From contig OX940862.1 in NCBI GenBank assembly GCA_954871525.1, forward strand, positions 46,865,732-46,929,731: a DNA stretch of 64,000 nucleotides. The letters run 5' to 3'. The translations under genes and the position numbers were made by a program. This document shows, in pieces, positions 23,685 through 36,184 of the stretch; position 1 is the stretch's first letter, and each line of letters begins with the position of its first letter. The stretch is from Parietaria judaica (taxonomy: Eukaryota; Streptophyta; Magnoliopsida; Rosales; Urticaceae). The notes beneath the pieces were generated by a model. It saw nothing but the letters and a program-made list of their open reading frames with translations. It ran no database searches and was not told the DNA's origin.

Positions 23685-24409
23685 TGTGCTCTTTCCTCTC
23701 TTGGTTTTATGTCCCTAAGGAGGGTTTTACAAGAGAGGTTTTAGTGAGGCATCTTGTAATATTTACACTGAATATTTACAGCTCTCTTCCACCTTATTGT
23801 AATATTCACAATGAATAATACAACTTCTTTTTTTTAATATCTCGTCTTATCGTATTTAATTATATATTTGTTGATTAAATTTGTTCAAATTATTAATATG
23901 TTACAAATTAATATTTATTAACATATGTTACAAATTAAAAACGAACATATAAATCAAACTTATTAATATGTTACAAAATAATAATTATAACATATTTAAA
24001 TATTAATTTTGAAATAAATTAATTACTATAAATAACAAAAATATGTAAATATAGTTTTTAAATTATTGATAAAGTTTGATGATAAAATTCGGGTAAAAAC
24101 TAACTAAGTTTAACACTGGAAAAAACTAGATACATATGCCACAAAGTAGAAAAATTGAAGAACCCGTGCAATTTTTCGCCCCTGAAACCTTGGTCGCGAT
24201 TTCTCGCGACGTCGCCAGTCGCGACCCGTCGCGACGCCCAAGCTCGCGATTTTGGCGACGTCCATCGCGACGAGTCGCGACGTCGCGAATCACACCTCTA
24301 GCTGTAATGGGCTTTACGGGACTAGTTGAGCCAATTAAGAGGAGGCAAGTGCCCCTATCGGGCCTTAGTGGCCTCGCCACTACCATACAAGAAATTTTTG
24401 GCATGCTTA

Positions 24410-25110
24410 TCATGGAATGATGGTGCGCTTCGCGCCTTCTAACGTGTCGTGATGGTTATCGGGTCGACACCACCTGGCACCGGAGTTATATATCCCGCCA
24501 CCTTGCAGGCTTCATAGAAATCTACGTTTCCCGATGAGTCTGTAACCCGACTTTTTAGTTCAATTATCCACGGCGTTTGTACCAACGTATATCAAGACGG
24601 CACCGGGTTTGAGCCAGCTCTCTTTTATATGTAATTGCGCGAATGAAATCGTGAATGAGAATTAGGAATTCTTCATGTCCAATTGACACGCTAAACACAA
24701 AATTCTGAAACCACACTAGTTGAATTACCATTTATAGTGCACTTAATTTCTTTGAACTCGAAATACTAAAGGAGTATTTCCTAGATCTACCATGGATATC
24801 ATCGAGCACGAAAAAATGTTTCCGAAATTGATAACTTTACGATCAAACATAGCGTTGAAGGTACCATCATTGGGTGTCATGCAGCAGCAATAACAACGTC
24901 AGCTTCAAGAATGGCGTTTTTTTGGTTGGAGGAGTGCGAATGGACAATGGTGATTGTCGCATCCTCTTTAAAAAGAAGAAGAGAAACTTGCAACCCTACA
25001 ATGTTACTCCGGCCCACCACCACTGCCTTTTTGCCTTGTATGCTTACGCCACTTCGTTTGAGTGGCTCAATACAGCATAACAATTAGCTCATACGGTTGA
25101 AATCGGCAAC
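24410..25110 (-). pseudogene. FOLD: FolD-like methylenetetrahydrofolate dehydrogenase/cyclohydrolase fragment
   Basis: The minus strand at 25083-24877 encodes KRSGVSIQGKKAVVVGRSNI, then VSLLLF and ADVVIAAA, the NADP-binding core of the bifunctional folate enzyme FolD. After an apparent intron (about 24870-24630), decayed C-terminal coding follows: KPGAVLIYVGTNAVD near 24600, then EACKVAGYITPVPGGVDP near 24480, then TLEGAKR near 24430. A stop in the usual GQAQM position, a stop after TNAVDN, a one-base insertion before NVDF and a deletion before TLEGAKR show that it is not functional. The N-terminal third is absent. The hAT element ends about 100 bp downstream. Intron remnants suggest a genomic copy rather than a processed one. 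Confidence 0.85.
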
Positions 25111-25930
25111 CGGGACCAGGAAATAATGGTTAAATGTTTTCTCTGGGAAAGAAAATATCAATATATATATATACATATATATAACACTACTTCGCCACTT
25201 ATATTCTTCAAAATAAACGTAAAAACTTGCCTTTGGGAGTACAAGGATGGACGAGAGGATCTCTGCTTTTCATGGCGAGCTTGCCGCGAGCTTGTTGTGA
25301 AGAGGGCCTTATCCTGACGACGGATGCTCCTTCTTTATCGACCATGTCAGTGTAGGCAAGCTCGTTATGGCGAGGGCCTTATCCCGACGAGGGATGCTCC
25401 TTCTTTATCGACCTCGTCAGTGTAGGCAAGCACGTCCCGACGAGGGCCTTATCCCAACGAGGGATGCTCCTTCTTTGTCGACCTCATCCGGGTAGGCGAA
25501 GGCGTCGTAGCCTGACGAGGGATGCTCCCATCGACTCGTCGAGCAACTTCTCTTGTCAAGGCTGAGACTCTACTTCTAGAACAATCTCAGCTCTTATTCA
25601 AGTCTTTCCTCCGAAGGGAGTGGATGGATTTTTAGAGAGAGAAAGCTAGAGAGAGAAGATCTAGAGAAAGATGTGAGTGAGTGTAGAAATGAAGAGAGGA
25701 AGACTTCTATTTATAGGCTTGGATCACTAACCCCCTTCATTCTTGGGCAATGTGGGACTTTTCTTTTGCATTCATGAATGGTTTTGGCGCATGGTTTATC
25801 TTGTGGGCGTCCATGAGAGCTTTGTTTGAGTTCCGGGCTTCGGCGGCTCAAAAAATGGTCTTCTATGAGAAGTTAACTTCCAGTCTTCCGCCGATGTATT
25901 CTCTGGACTTCAATCGCTAAGATGTGTGGG
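25111..25930 (-). mobile_element. Probable LTR/leader remnant of a Tat-like element, with 70-bp repeats
   Basis: A GC-rich tandem repeat of about 70 bp runs from 25300 to 25540 (copies start near 25302, 25371 and 25441, with the core gagggccttatcc...gatgctcc). To its right is a minus-strand TATA box (CCTATAAATAGAAG, near 25710-25725) and a GA-rich leader. The layout resembles an LTR and leader read on the minus strand. The borders are not resolved. Confidence 0.4.
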
Positions 25931-26640
25931 TTCTCCTTGAATAACATCTAAATCCTAAAAGCGAAATACCAGGAAGTATTTTCCCTAAGAAATTTGGAGA
26001 AACTGAGAGAGGGAGAGAGAAGGGTGATTTTCTAAACTCGGATGATTATGTTTTAGGGTTCCAGGGTTCCCTTATTTATAGGGAATAGCTCCAACCACTT
26101 TTGAAAGATTCTCTCAACCACTTGGATATATTCACCTAAAGATTTGATTTAATGATTAAATCAAATAAAGAAGAAATCTAAAACAAATCTTTCAAAAAAT
26201 ACCACATAAGACTAAATAAATCAAATCTTATATTATTTTCAAGATTAAAAACATTTAAAATCGAATAACCATAATTTGAAAAATATTATGATTATTTTCG
26301 TAATTTAATATTCTAGGAATTAATTCCAATATTTAATTTCCACTCAAATTCGCAGGTAAAAACAGTGACCATTTCGACCTTAGCCAAAAAAATTGTTTTG
26401 ACCATAACTCCCAAACAATACATCAGAACAAGATTCAAAAAGATAAATTCACGTGAATTTAATTTCTCACAGCTCTATGGGTGCCCAAGAATTAAATTCA
26501 ATTTTAGTTTTATAGTTTCTACATTTGAGCAAAACTTTGGTACTTTTGCCACTATTAGGGTAATTAGTAAATTCGTGATAATAGACTAATGAGTGAATTG
26601 TTTATCATTTCACAGCTTGTTTGAGAATCTTATCTTATGA
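25930..26640 (-). mobile_element. Truncated copia-type LTR, minus orientation
   Basis: This is a degenerate reverse complement of the LTR at 28787-30988. Matching blocks include the GA-rich leader before a gggttcccttatttataggg TATA region, the ccaaccacttttga block, and the gttttgaccataactc block that corresponds to ggttatggtcaaaac in the other copy. The outer end (GTCCAACA) is missing. Confidence 0.6.
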
Positions 26641-28786
26641 TTAAAATGGTTAATAGACTATTCTTTCGAGAAAATTCTTTGATCCAATATTCTCCAAGAA
26701 GCTTGTCAATATTTGTGTATTATGGTAGGTTATAAACAAGCTAGAGAATTTGAATACTTTGTCAATTGACTAGAAGTTATTCAAGATCATGGCATATATA
26801 AATAATGCTAGAAATATAAAATTTGGTGAGCTTTTGAATTTCAAGCATAATGTCGTCGGCTAATCACTATATACGTGTGAACTTTGAGTTAAGTGATCAC
26901 GTGATAGAGATATTTATTTTTTTATCAGTTAACGGTTCTGGGTACACTAATACATTAGTGTAACATGACACGTGTACCGAACCTTGATATTATAGCGCGA
27001 ATCAATGATAAATATTTTATAATGTTTACTTTTAAAGAAAATAGGATATACAATCAATGCTTTGATTTATGATATATCAAAATTTGGACTTGAGTTAGTT
27101 TATGATGATATGTAAAGAGTATTCGGTTTCGTGAATACAAGCCTTTTGGATTATATATAATAAACTAAGTTGTTAATAACTAGACTAGATTCATTAGGAA
27201 TCAGAGTCTAATCAAAAGTGATTTATTCACTTTATTCCATTAACATCAATTTGATATTAAATCGTAAAAGATTTCTGAAGGAAAACATAGTCATAAGTAG
27301 AAAGTAATTAGGATACTCAACCGTAGTGGGAGTTGTGTCAGCGATTTCGAGACTAAGAGTATCGACTAATTTAACATATTAGGATACTCAACCGTAGTGG
27401 GAGTTGTGTTAGCGATCCCGAGACTACGAGATTGACTAATTTAATGTATTAGGATACTCAGCTGTAGTGGGAGCTGTGTTAGCGGTCCCGAGACTACGAG
27501 TGTACTAATATCAACGAGTTTATTTGATAAACAGATGGGTTGAACTTCATAGAATTAAATGAAGAAATCTAATTATGAAAATTAGAAGGAAACACAAAAT
27601 AGATTGACTACAATCAATATTTGAAACCGTTATACTTAGTTAACATTGTCTGTAAGTATTACAAACGGAAGGGTAATGCCTTAATAGATAGAGTAGTACA
27701 GTCCGAGGGTTATTCCCTGGAAATAAGAAAAGAAAAGAAATGGTATAATCTTTTCTTCTCTTGTACTATGCTATCTATCGAGAGTCTCTTGTCCATGACT
27801 ATATCGTCGAACGACGATGGCAGATAAATGTCAATTGTCTTTTTGAATGGCAAGGTTGACTAGATTTTATCTTGATGGATTTTTTTCGGATTACTTTAGT
27901 TAAGATTTGAAGATTAATTTACAATATAATTTAATCCGTGTCGGATTAATATAAATTTTCAAATCATAAAAGCTTAAGGTTTATAAACCTAAAAGCAGAA
28001 GCGTTAACGTTATTGAGACATGCATGTATGATCTCATTAACTAGCTTAGATATGGTTTTCAAGTTTCGATTCTAAAAAAATAATTACGAATCGAGTCGAT
28101 GTAATTATTAAAACGACATAATAATATTGGTTTAACGTATTACCTTTTCTGTTAGAAGTTCTGAGTGCACCGCGAAAGCGGACTAGAAAGAACCTCTATG
28201 TAATAGTAGTAATTATGATTTACCAGTATAGTCCTTGATAAATTCACCATGTGAATTAAAAGTTTTTGTTACCTGGATATAACGAATGAACTTAAATACT
28301 ATGACATTAAGAGATGTTTTAAATCTTAAGAAATTAGCATGTAATGACGAAGTCATAAGTAGGACACTAAGGATCTTTGAGATCCGAGAGTTAGTGTCTA
28401 ACCTTATTAAAGGATCGATCACAAGGATATATGCTTCACGGAAATCCTTGATCTCAGATTCCTTATGGTTACTATTTTAATGTCTAGGACATTAATTGAT
28501 ATAGGTAAGCTCAATATCCTCACGAATATAAAAGCAATTCAAATTGCTAGTATAAACCGCTAACAATATATTAATTTCCATTAGTAGTTGAGTGGGAGCT
28601 TTATGCCAAATAAGGGTAAACAAGGAATACATTCTTCGGAATAAAAGTGTAAGCGACATAAATATATAACGTAGTTATAACTAATTGACAATTCTGTTTT
28701 CTCTAAAGAAAAAAGTCTAGAGTTGGACTTTCGGAAAAATAGACTTAAGGATTCGATGCATCTTTTTAAGAGTGCAAGAGGAAGAT
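26640..28786 (+). other. Non-coding interior next to a copia LTR, with 3 x 71-bp repeat
   Basis: No protein similarity is found. A tandem repeat has copies starting at 27310, 27381 and 27451 (aggatactcaaccgtagtgggag). The segment ends in the purine-rich tract gtgcaagaggaaga next to an LTR start, so it may be the internal region of a protein-less copia derivative. Confidence 0.45.
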
Positions 28787-30988
28787 TGTTGGACATATTT
28801 TTGTATATGCCCTCTATTCAAATGCTAATCCTGATTGTTTAAGATTATGGTCGTTTGCCTAGGAATGAAATGTTCTTATTAATGATAATCTTATATAGTT
28901 ATTTGCGGATTATAAGATATACTTGTCAAATTGAATGTTTGATCCTTAGTTCTCTAACTTTGCATTTATGTTAAAGTCATAACACTGGGTCTAAGTGTGA
29001 GGAGGTTTGACTAACATAAATAAGAAACTTAAAATTGGTCCATAGTCTAGGTTGGAAGTGGGAACTTCAGATCGTGAACGACTATTGATGAACTTAATAC
29101 ATCACATTTACGTGATGACCTATTACCGGGTCAGAGTGTTGTCCATGCACAATTAAGTTCATCAGGTATGAAGTGTCTTCATACTGGACAAGGATAGACT
29201 TATATCCAAAATCATCAAATAAGTCTGGCACTGATGAAAGTATGGTAAGGTCGCTAAGATGATCAGATGAAATTGGTTGATGTCCTGAGGTAGTATGGGT
29301 TTATACGGATAACTCACATGGTCTTTGATTTGATCGTTACGAAATACATTGGTATTCTCAATTACTTTCATATCGGGATCGGAAGGTTAGCCGTAGTAAA
29401 CTGCATGACTACAGATATGGATGATAACTTTATTGTGTCCTTATTATGATTTATGGGAAGAAAATAAGAACTCATGCGCAGCTAACGGATTTATAACCTG
29501 TAAGTGAGTGATTTGCAATAATCATTGGATTAAGGTATATCATTGAAAGGGCATAACAGTAATAATTTATTTACCCTTTTGATGAGAATCATAATAACAA
29601 AACCGGTCACTTCAGATATCTAATTTTATCAATGGACACATATGGTCAGGAAGATATAATATGCACACTTGAGAGTTCAGCTTCCACCTATAGTGGAATG
29701 TATACGAAGTTGGTGAAAGCTCTACACTTTCACCGTAGCTCGGATGTGTTGTCCATTTGTCCCCTTTGTAGCTCCACAAGGATGACATCGCAATAATATT
29801 TAATATACTTATTAAACATTTAATAGATCCAATCTAGAATGATTCGTGATTGATATCACGTTTTCAGAGATTAACCTAAAAAGTACCAAAGTTCCTGGTA
29901 CTGCCCGAAAACATGAAAAATTGATAATTGAATTTGACCCCAGAACTATTCTAGAATTATGAGAAATCACATTCTGTCAATTTATCATTTTGAATCGTAC
30001 AATTCCGATATACGGTTTGAGAGTTATGGTCAAAACAGTTTTTCGGCGCGGGCCGAAATGGCGTTGTTTTAACCTCCGAAATTAAGAGAAATCTAAATAT
30101 TGGAATTAATTCCTGTAATATTTAATTGGGAAAATAATCATAATAATTGAATTATGATTTAGTGATTTTTAAATCTTGAAAATATAAAGATTTAATTTAT
30201 TAAATCTTTTAAGGTATTTTCTAGAAAGATTTACTTTGGATCTATTCTTTATTTGATTTAATCACTAAATCCAATCTTTGAGTGGATATCTCCATATGGT
30301 TGAGATAATCTCTCTAGTTGGTTGAGTAAATCTCTCCAAAGTGGTTGGGATCAGCTACCTATAAATAGGTGACCCCTAGAACCCTAATCCACACACTTCA
30401 CATTCATTAGACTTTGGAAAAGTCGATTTTTCTCTCCCCCTCTCAGTTCCTGCGAATTTCTCTGGGGAAATTCTTCCCAGGGTTTTTGCTTTTAGGGTTT
30501 AGAGGTTAGTCATAGAGAGCCCACGCATCTCAGCTACGTAGTCACTGAGTCATACATCGTAGACAACTGGGAGTTATCTTCTCACAGAAAATCGCAGAAG
30601 GAAGCGTGGATTCGAGGCGCAGACGTCTCAAAGATTCAAGAACGGATTGAGAGCCCGCCTTCGAATTTAATAAGGTACACGTTCTTGATATTTATTGATT
30701 AAGAATATTATTTATTATTACTCATGGCTCAGATTAAAACCATTAAGCATGTTAATAAATTAAAAATATTAATTCATCACAATCCTGGGAAATTAATTAT
30801 AAGTTGATTTTGATAGGGACGGTTTGACAGGGTTATTGGTGTGGGACTCTAATCCAGTCAAAAAGTTTTTAAAAGGTTCCGCAATATTTTTTAAACGTCA
30901 AATCGTGTGCCTAAATTAACGATTACAGTTTCTTAGAGCCGGCGGTAACCGTTTTCGGTCTGGATATCCAAGCATATCGAGTCTAACA
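28787..30988 (+). repeat. Copia-type LTR, plus orientation
   Basis: It begins TGTTGGACATATTTTTG at 28787 after a purine tract and ends near gtctaaca at 30988. A TATA region (ctataaataggtg) lies near 30358-30370 and is followed by a CT-rich leader. It belongs to the same LTR group as 37001-42212 and 32640-34690. No matching 5' LTR in the same orientation is visible upstream. Confidence 0.65.
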
Positions 30989-31057
30989 CATTCCATTATA
31001 ACGCGAAGTTTAACTCTCAAGTGTTCTTAGATTATATCTTCCTGGCCATAGGTGTCC

Positions 31058-31661
31058 ATTGATACAATCAGATTATATGAATCTAGGTTTTTTTAGTGTC
31101 CAAGTGAATTCGTATGCTGTGTCAGCATGCTGGCTTCCTTCGTCGGATGTCCGCTTTTTTTCTGGTTTGCGATTACCTATGAGCTTCAGTGTACCTGTAA
31201 ATTCTTCATGGCGAGCTTCTCGGCGAGGTTCAAGCTGGCGAGTAGCGCTCCACAATTTGCTTCGTCGTCCCAGATTTTAAATTTGAACTTGATCGCGTAC
31301 TTTGAATTTTCTTCTTGAGGGCTCGTCATGACGATTCCTGATTCTGTGTTAGTGTTGCTAGTGATTCCGTAGATGTGCATGTTCCATACCGGCTCATTGG
31401 ACGCTGTTCTTCTGCTAGGTGTTCGTCATTCGCCTTTATTCTTCTTTCAGGTTCGGAGGTGTCGGCGCCGAGAGCATATTTGGTTTGGCTCCGGTCATGC
31501 GCTTGGCGAGGTCCAGGTTCTTCTCGTAACGCCGTAGGAGGGAGAACATTTGTCTTAGACCAATAACGGTCGTCGGATTCCTTGATGCTCCTTCTCATTC
31601 TCCTTTTTTGGTGATTCTGAGGTTGCTGAGTCCTTCGTTGATGGCGGCGATTGCTGCTCAA
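31058..31661 (-). pseudogene. Tat-lineage second RNase H fragment
   Basis: The minus strand at 31380-31186 reads GIVMTSPQEENSKYAIKFKF followed by a diverged NNEAEYEALLAGL-like stretch (DEANCGALLASLNLAEKLAMKNL). This corresponds to residues 683-729 of pol in the intact element at 8565-12371. The glutamate of the NEAE motif and much else has changed. The remaining sequence to 31661 is not recognisable. Confidence 0.7.
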
Positions 31662-31759
31662 TAACCGATATTATCTTTGAACCCTCTGACCTTAAGAGAT
31701 TATTTTTCTTTCTTCTGACTCTAAGACACAAATCATTCCTGAATACACTTAATTCCTAA

Positions 31760-32300
31760 ACATATATATATATATATATATATATATAAGGAAAATGGCG
31801 ACATAAGTACCCAAAGTGTTTAAAAAGTTGACATTAAGTACCCATTCTCTTTTTTTGACGGGTAAAGTTGCCAAACTCTCGTTTTGTATATTCTGTCTCT
31901 TTTCCGTCCAACACCGTTAGCAACTTATTTTACACACATTTTTAATAAAAAAAATTAATGAGAAAATGGTGGCATAAGTACCCAAAGTGTTTAAAAAGTT
32001 GACAATAAGTACCCATTCTCTTTTTTCGACGGGTAAAGTTGCCAAACTCTCGTTTTGTATATTCTGTCTCTTTTCCGTCCAACACCGTTAGCAACTTATT
32101 TTACACACATTTTTAATAAAAAAATTAATGAGAAAATGGTGGCATAAGTACCCAAAGTGTTTAAAAAGTTGACAATAAGTACCCATTCTCTTTTTTCGAC
32201 GGGTAAAGTTGCCAAACTCTCGTTTTGTATATTCTCTCTCTTTTTCGTCCAACACCGTTAGCAGCTTATTTTACACACATTTTTAATAAAAAATTTATTA
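31760..32300. repeat. (TA)n run followed by three 170-bp MITE-like repeats
   Basis: After a (TA)n tract at about 31760-31788, three head-to-tail units start at 31791, 31962 and 32132. Each begins gaaaatgg(c/t)g(a/g)cataagtacccaaagtg and ends in a poly-A stretch with taatga. The unit start resembles the terminal repeat of the foldback MITEs at 50962 and 59390. Confidence 0.8.
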
Positions 32301-32640
32301 AAATTGAACCCATTTCTCTCTCCCCCTCTCATGCTTTTCCTCATATATCAAATCCATTTCTCATTTTCTTCTTTGAACCCCATCTTTCATATTTAACAAA
32401 ATAAAACTAATTAAAACGTTGCTGCATATTTTGGTGTTTTGTTACAGTTTGCTGCTCCATTCAACTGTTAAAACATAAAAATATATCCATAAATAGGTAA
32501 CAAATGCATATACGGAACAAAATATGAATTGAATATAACGAACTTATATGCCCGAAATTAACTTTAACACTCCATTGTTTGTAAAACATGAAGTAAAATA
32601 ACACATAAAGGCAAACAATAATTCATAGTCGTTCTTAAAC
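32301..32640. other. AT-rich spacer
   Basis: I see no gene or repeat structure between the MITE-like array and the truncated LTR that follows. Confidence 0.5.
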
Positions 32641-34690
32641 ATAAGAGATGACATCGGGTATTACATGGAGTGTCTCCATACCGAACGGAAACTTAACACA
32701 TGAAATCATCAAGTAATATTGACATTGATGAAAGTAAGATTAAGTCACAAAGATGATCGGATGGAATCGGTTGAAGTTCTGAGCGTCATGGAATTGTGCG
32801 GTTCAACTCACGTGATATTTGATTTGATTGTTACAAAATACATTTGTATTCCTAATCACTTTCATTTCGGGATCAGAAGGTTAACCGGGACAAGTTGCAA
32901 TAACAAGTTTATGATTTCTTTATTATGAATCGTGGGAAACAAATAAACAGTCACGTACAACTCATTGATTTCATAACCCAATGAGTGAGTAGTTTGTAAG
33001 ATTCATAGAATAAAGTGAGTATCATCAAAGGGCAGTATGACAGCTAGTACCTTTTGATGAGAATCATAATAAATACAAAAATCATGATTATCATAATCTG
33101 ATTGTGTCAATGGAGTCATGTTTCATGATTATATATATTATATTATTACTCAAGAGTGTGTTCAACTTCGAGCTATAGTTGAATGTAATCGAAGTTTGTA
33201 AAATTTCTTCATTTCACCTAAGCTTGAGTAATATGTCCATTAGTCCCCTTCGTAACTTCATAAGAGTGATACCGCATTAAATATTCATATATTGAATATG
33301 ATATGGATCCAATTATACTAGATTCGAGACAAAGTCACGAAATGTCTCTTTATCTTAAGTCGCAAAAGTATCAAAGTTTTGGTACAGCCCGGGAAGTGAA
33401 AATTTGATAATTAGAATTTGACTCCAGGAAAATCACAATATTGTGGGAAATCAAATTTTAAGAATTTATCATTTTGAATCACACCATTCTGATGAACAGA
33501 GCGAGAGTTATAGCCAAAACAGTAATCCGGGTAAATCCAAGTTAGGGTTTGTTTAGGGATGCGAATTTGGGATTAAATTAAATATAGGATTCAAATCCTG
33601 GTGGTTTTAATCAATAATATAATTTTAATTATTATATTTAATTATTAATATTTATTAATAATTAATTATAATTAAAAATATTTATATTTGATTCAAAATA
33701 ACCCTAAATTCGATTTAAAATCAATTTTGAATTTAATACTATTTTTTAATTAAAAATAATATATATTGATTATACATTAACTCTAAAATAAGGAGTAATA
33801 TTCTTGGAATATTTTATTCCAGAAGATTCGGTATCTTATCTTTAGATTTAAATCTTTCTCGATAAAGATTTAATAAGATAAGATATTATCCATTATCTTT
33901 ATTATTGAAATAACGATAATGAGTGAATATCTCCAGGTGGTTAAGATTTGGTTTTTCCTTTAAATAGGCTAAACATGAAATCAGAAGTTCATAACCTTAG
34001 AATTTAAAAAATTCGAGTTTCTCTCTCTCTCTCCCTCTCTCTGGGAATTTTGATTTTAGAGCCAGTGAGAATTCTGATCCCGGTTCAAGCTTGAAAGTTT
34101 CGTGGTCATCCTTGGAGCCCACAAATCCTGGCAATCTAACTCTGTAGTATACATCGGAAGACTTTTTGGGTAAAATTGACAGACAGAAAATCTCAAAAGT
34201 TGTTTCACAATTCAGCAAACGCAGCAGGAATAAACGTGAATCAAGTTAGTGTTATCTATTTTTTAGATAATTATCTATTTCCCCAAACCCTAAATCAAAT
34301 TCATGTTAGATAATGAAATATTTTTTATGATAAAAATCAAATAAAATTATCAGGACCAGTTAATTAATTTTTGGATTTCATAAACAAGATAGAATAATGG
34401 AAATCGTGGTATGGGACACGATTTCAAGTTTAGCCCATAATGAACAAAGTTTATTCTACGCGTATATACCTAATTAGACAAACATTAATTAATTCGCAGA
34501 AAGTTTTTATGACCTAACCACGGGTTGGTTTAAACCGATAGATCCGAATAGGTGACTTCCAGCACCGGTAACAGATCATCACCAAATTGTGATTGAGTTT
34601 ATCAATAATTTTTCACGATCATTAATTCCCATTAACGATCTGAACTATGGAAATGTTTTTAGTTATTATATTGTGTATGTTAAACCTCCC
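32640..34690 (+). repeat. 5'-truncated copia-type LTR, plus orientation
   Basis: It is collinear with the middle and end of the 28787-30988 LTR: gatgaaagta...tcacaaagatgatc, then the gggatcagaaggttaacc block, then gagagttatagccaaaacag, then a short-leader region with ctctctctctc near 34018-34045. The TGTTGGAC start is missing. The right end near gttaaacctcc is approximate. Confidence 0.6.
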
Positions 34691-34785
34691 CACTTAGACC
34701 CACTGTGATAACATAATACACAATTGCAAAACATAACCGCTATATATTCAAAACATTCATTATATTGATAAGAAAAAAAACAATC

Positions 34786-36009
34786 TTATACAAGTGGCAT
34801 TAGCATCTGAATTATAGGGCATACTAATGAGGTACATCCAACAACGCGTTCTCCTTCGAAACCAAATAATGGTGTGGGAATTGGGCTGACGATGATTCGG
34901 CCCAAGTTCATCTTGCCGAAGGACGTCTTTAAGATTATGTCGACTGAGCTTCCGTCGTCGATGAGTAACCTCATTACCATGATGTTGGCGATCTGCGCTT
35001 CGACGACGGTGGCGTCGTTGTGCGGGTGGTGGATGGTGAAAGCTTCGTCTTCAGTGAAGGTGATGGCTTTGCCATTACGGATTGGAGGTGTTGTGCCCAT
35101 CAGGTTAACCTGGTTTGGCGACCTTCCTTTCTCTGTTGCGCGTGCGTAGGCTCATGTGCTTTGACTTGAGTCTCCAATTTTGGTCCTTTGATTATTTGTT
35201 GATGCGATGTTCGGCGGGGCTGCCACAATGGGTTTTCCTTGGTCGTCGCCTTGAGGAACTAGTTGCGTCATTTCCAAGAGTGGGGGCCGCATGGCGCTCG
35301 TTCCTTTGCGGTTCCCCACAAACTTCTTGATGAACTCATTAAGTTGTCTTTCCCTGATTAGGTCTTCGATTAAATTGCTTGTTGCAGATAGTCCCGAGGT
35401 TATCTCTAGTAACGACTTTTGTCTTTCCTCATTGTCCTGCTAATTGGGCGAGGTTCTTTGAACTTGTCGCCATGTAGCATAAATATTTTTTCTGGCATGG
35501 CTGCTAAAGGAATATAACCGATTTTGGTCGGGTTTCTCGTTGTTTTGTCTCCCTACGGCCTTATCCTCCGGTGCATGTTCTTGTTTGTGCGACATCTTTT
35601 CTCCTTTGGCTTTTTGCTAGTGACAGAGGTAAGTCGGGTTGTCTTCTCCATGAGCTTAGTCATTCGTATGATCGTCTGATATTTGAAAAGGTAGACAAGA
35701 TCTCCTTTCCCGCCGTAGATGAGGTTTCTTGCAAAGCAAAGGTCACCTACGGCTTCTCCATCAAACAAGTGTGGTGCAAGTGGGGACAGAGTCACGTCGA
35801 GCATAGCACGGCCTGTCGCGCCACCGTCCTAGGTAGAGTACAAGTCTTGGAGTTCCTTATACATCCCTTGGAGGAGATCGAATTTGTCGTCGTGCTGAGG
35901 TTGACGAGGCTCATGTTGACCTGGGCACCGGCTGAGCGAGGCCCGACAGCCGCATTGACGATCTTCTCCATAGTCTTTAAGGTTGATTACATCGGCTCAT
36001 TGTACGTTG
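34786..36009 (-). pseudogene. Degenerate Tat gag-protease fragment
   Basis: The minus strand carries a protease segment at 35100-34786 (ITFTEDEAFTIHHPHNDA, LLIDDGSSVD, MNLG, PTPLFGFEG) that aligns with the region around 12580-12310 of the intact element. A zinc-knuckle-adjacent stretch like QLNEFIKKF lies near 35330. A gag core (LSPLAPHLFD, GDLCFARNL, KYQ) lies at about 35804-35680. The pieces are in different frames. A copia element interrupts it at 36010, and the remnant appears to resume at 42218. Confidence 0.8.
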
Positions 36010-36184
36010 TGTTGGACATATGTGTCCTTAAACAAGATATTTATCCATTTGTAAAATATTATGACAAGTCGTTGAATAAAGATGATGCTTATTATGTTAA
36101 TCTTATTATAGTATCGGTAGAGTAAAATAGAAGTTTGATTCCTAATTTTAGGGATCTGTATTCGTAGGGATCGCAATAACAGGT

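Larger units (their letters stand above)
20369..24308 (+). mobile_element. hAT DNA transposon with 8-bp target site duplications
   Basis: The element is 20377-24300 (3924 bp), flanked by perfect GCTGTAAT duplications at 20369-20376 and 24301-24308. The left end CAGAGCTGCAACTCGCGAC matches the inverted right end TAGAGGTGTGATTCGCGAC at 14 of 19 positions. Both subterminal regions (about 20388-20515 and 24190-24292) are packed with TCGCGAC/GTCGCGA motifs, the kind of arrangement that serves as transposase-binding sites in other hAT elements. It encodes one two-exon transposase gene, broken by a single nonsense codon. Confidence 0.95.

Noticed and set aside
25300..25540. CRISPR-like regular repeats
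   Set aside because: The units are contiguous 70-bp tandem copies without unique spacers, in a plant transposon context.
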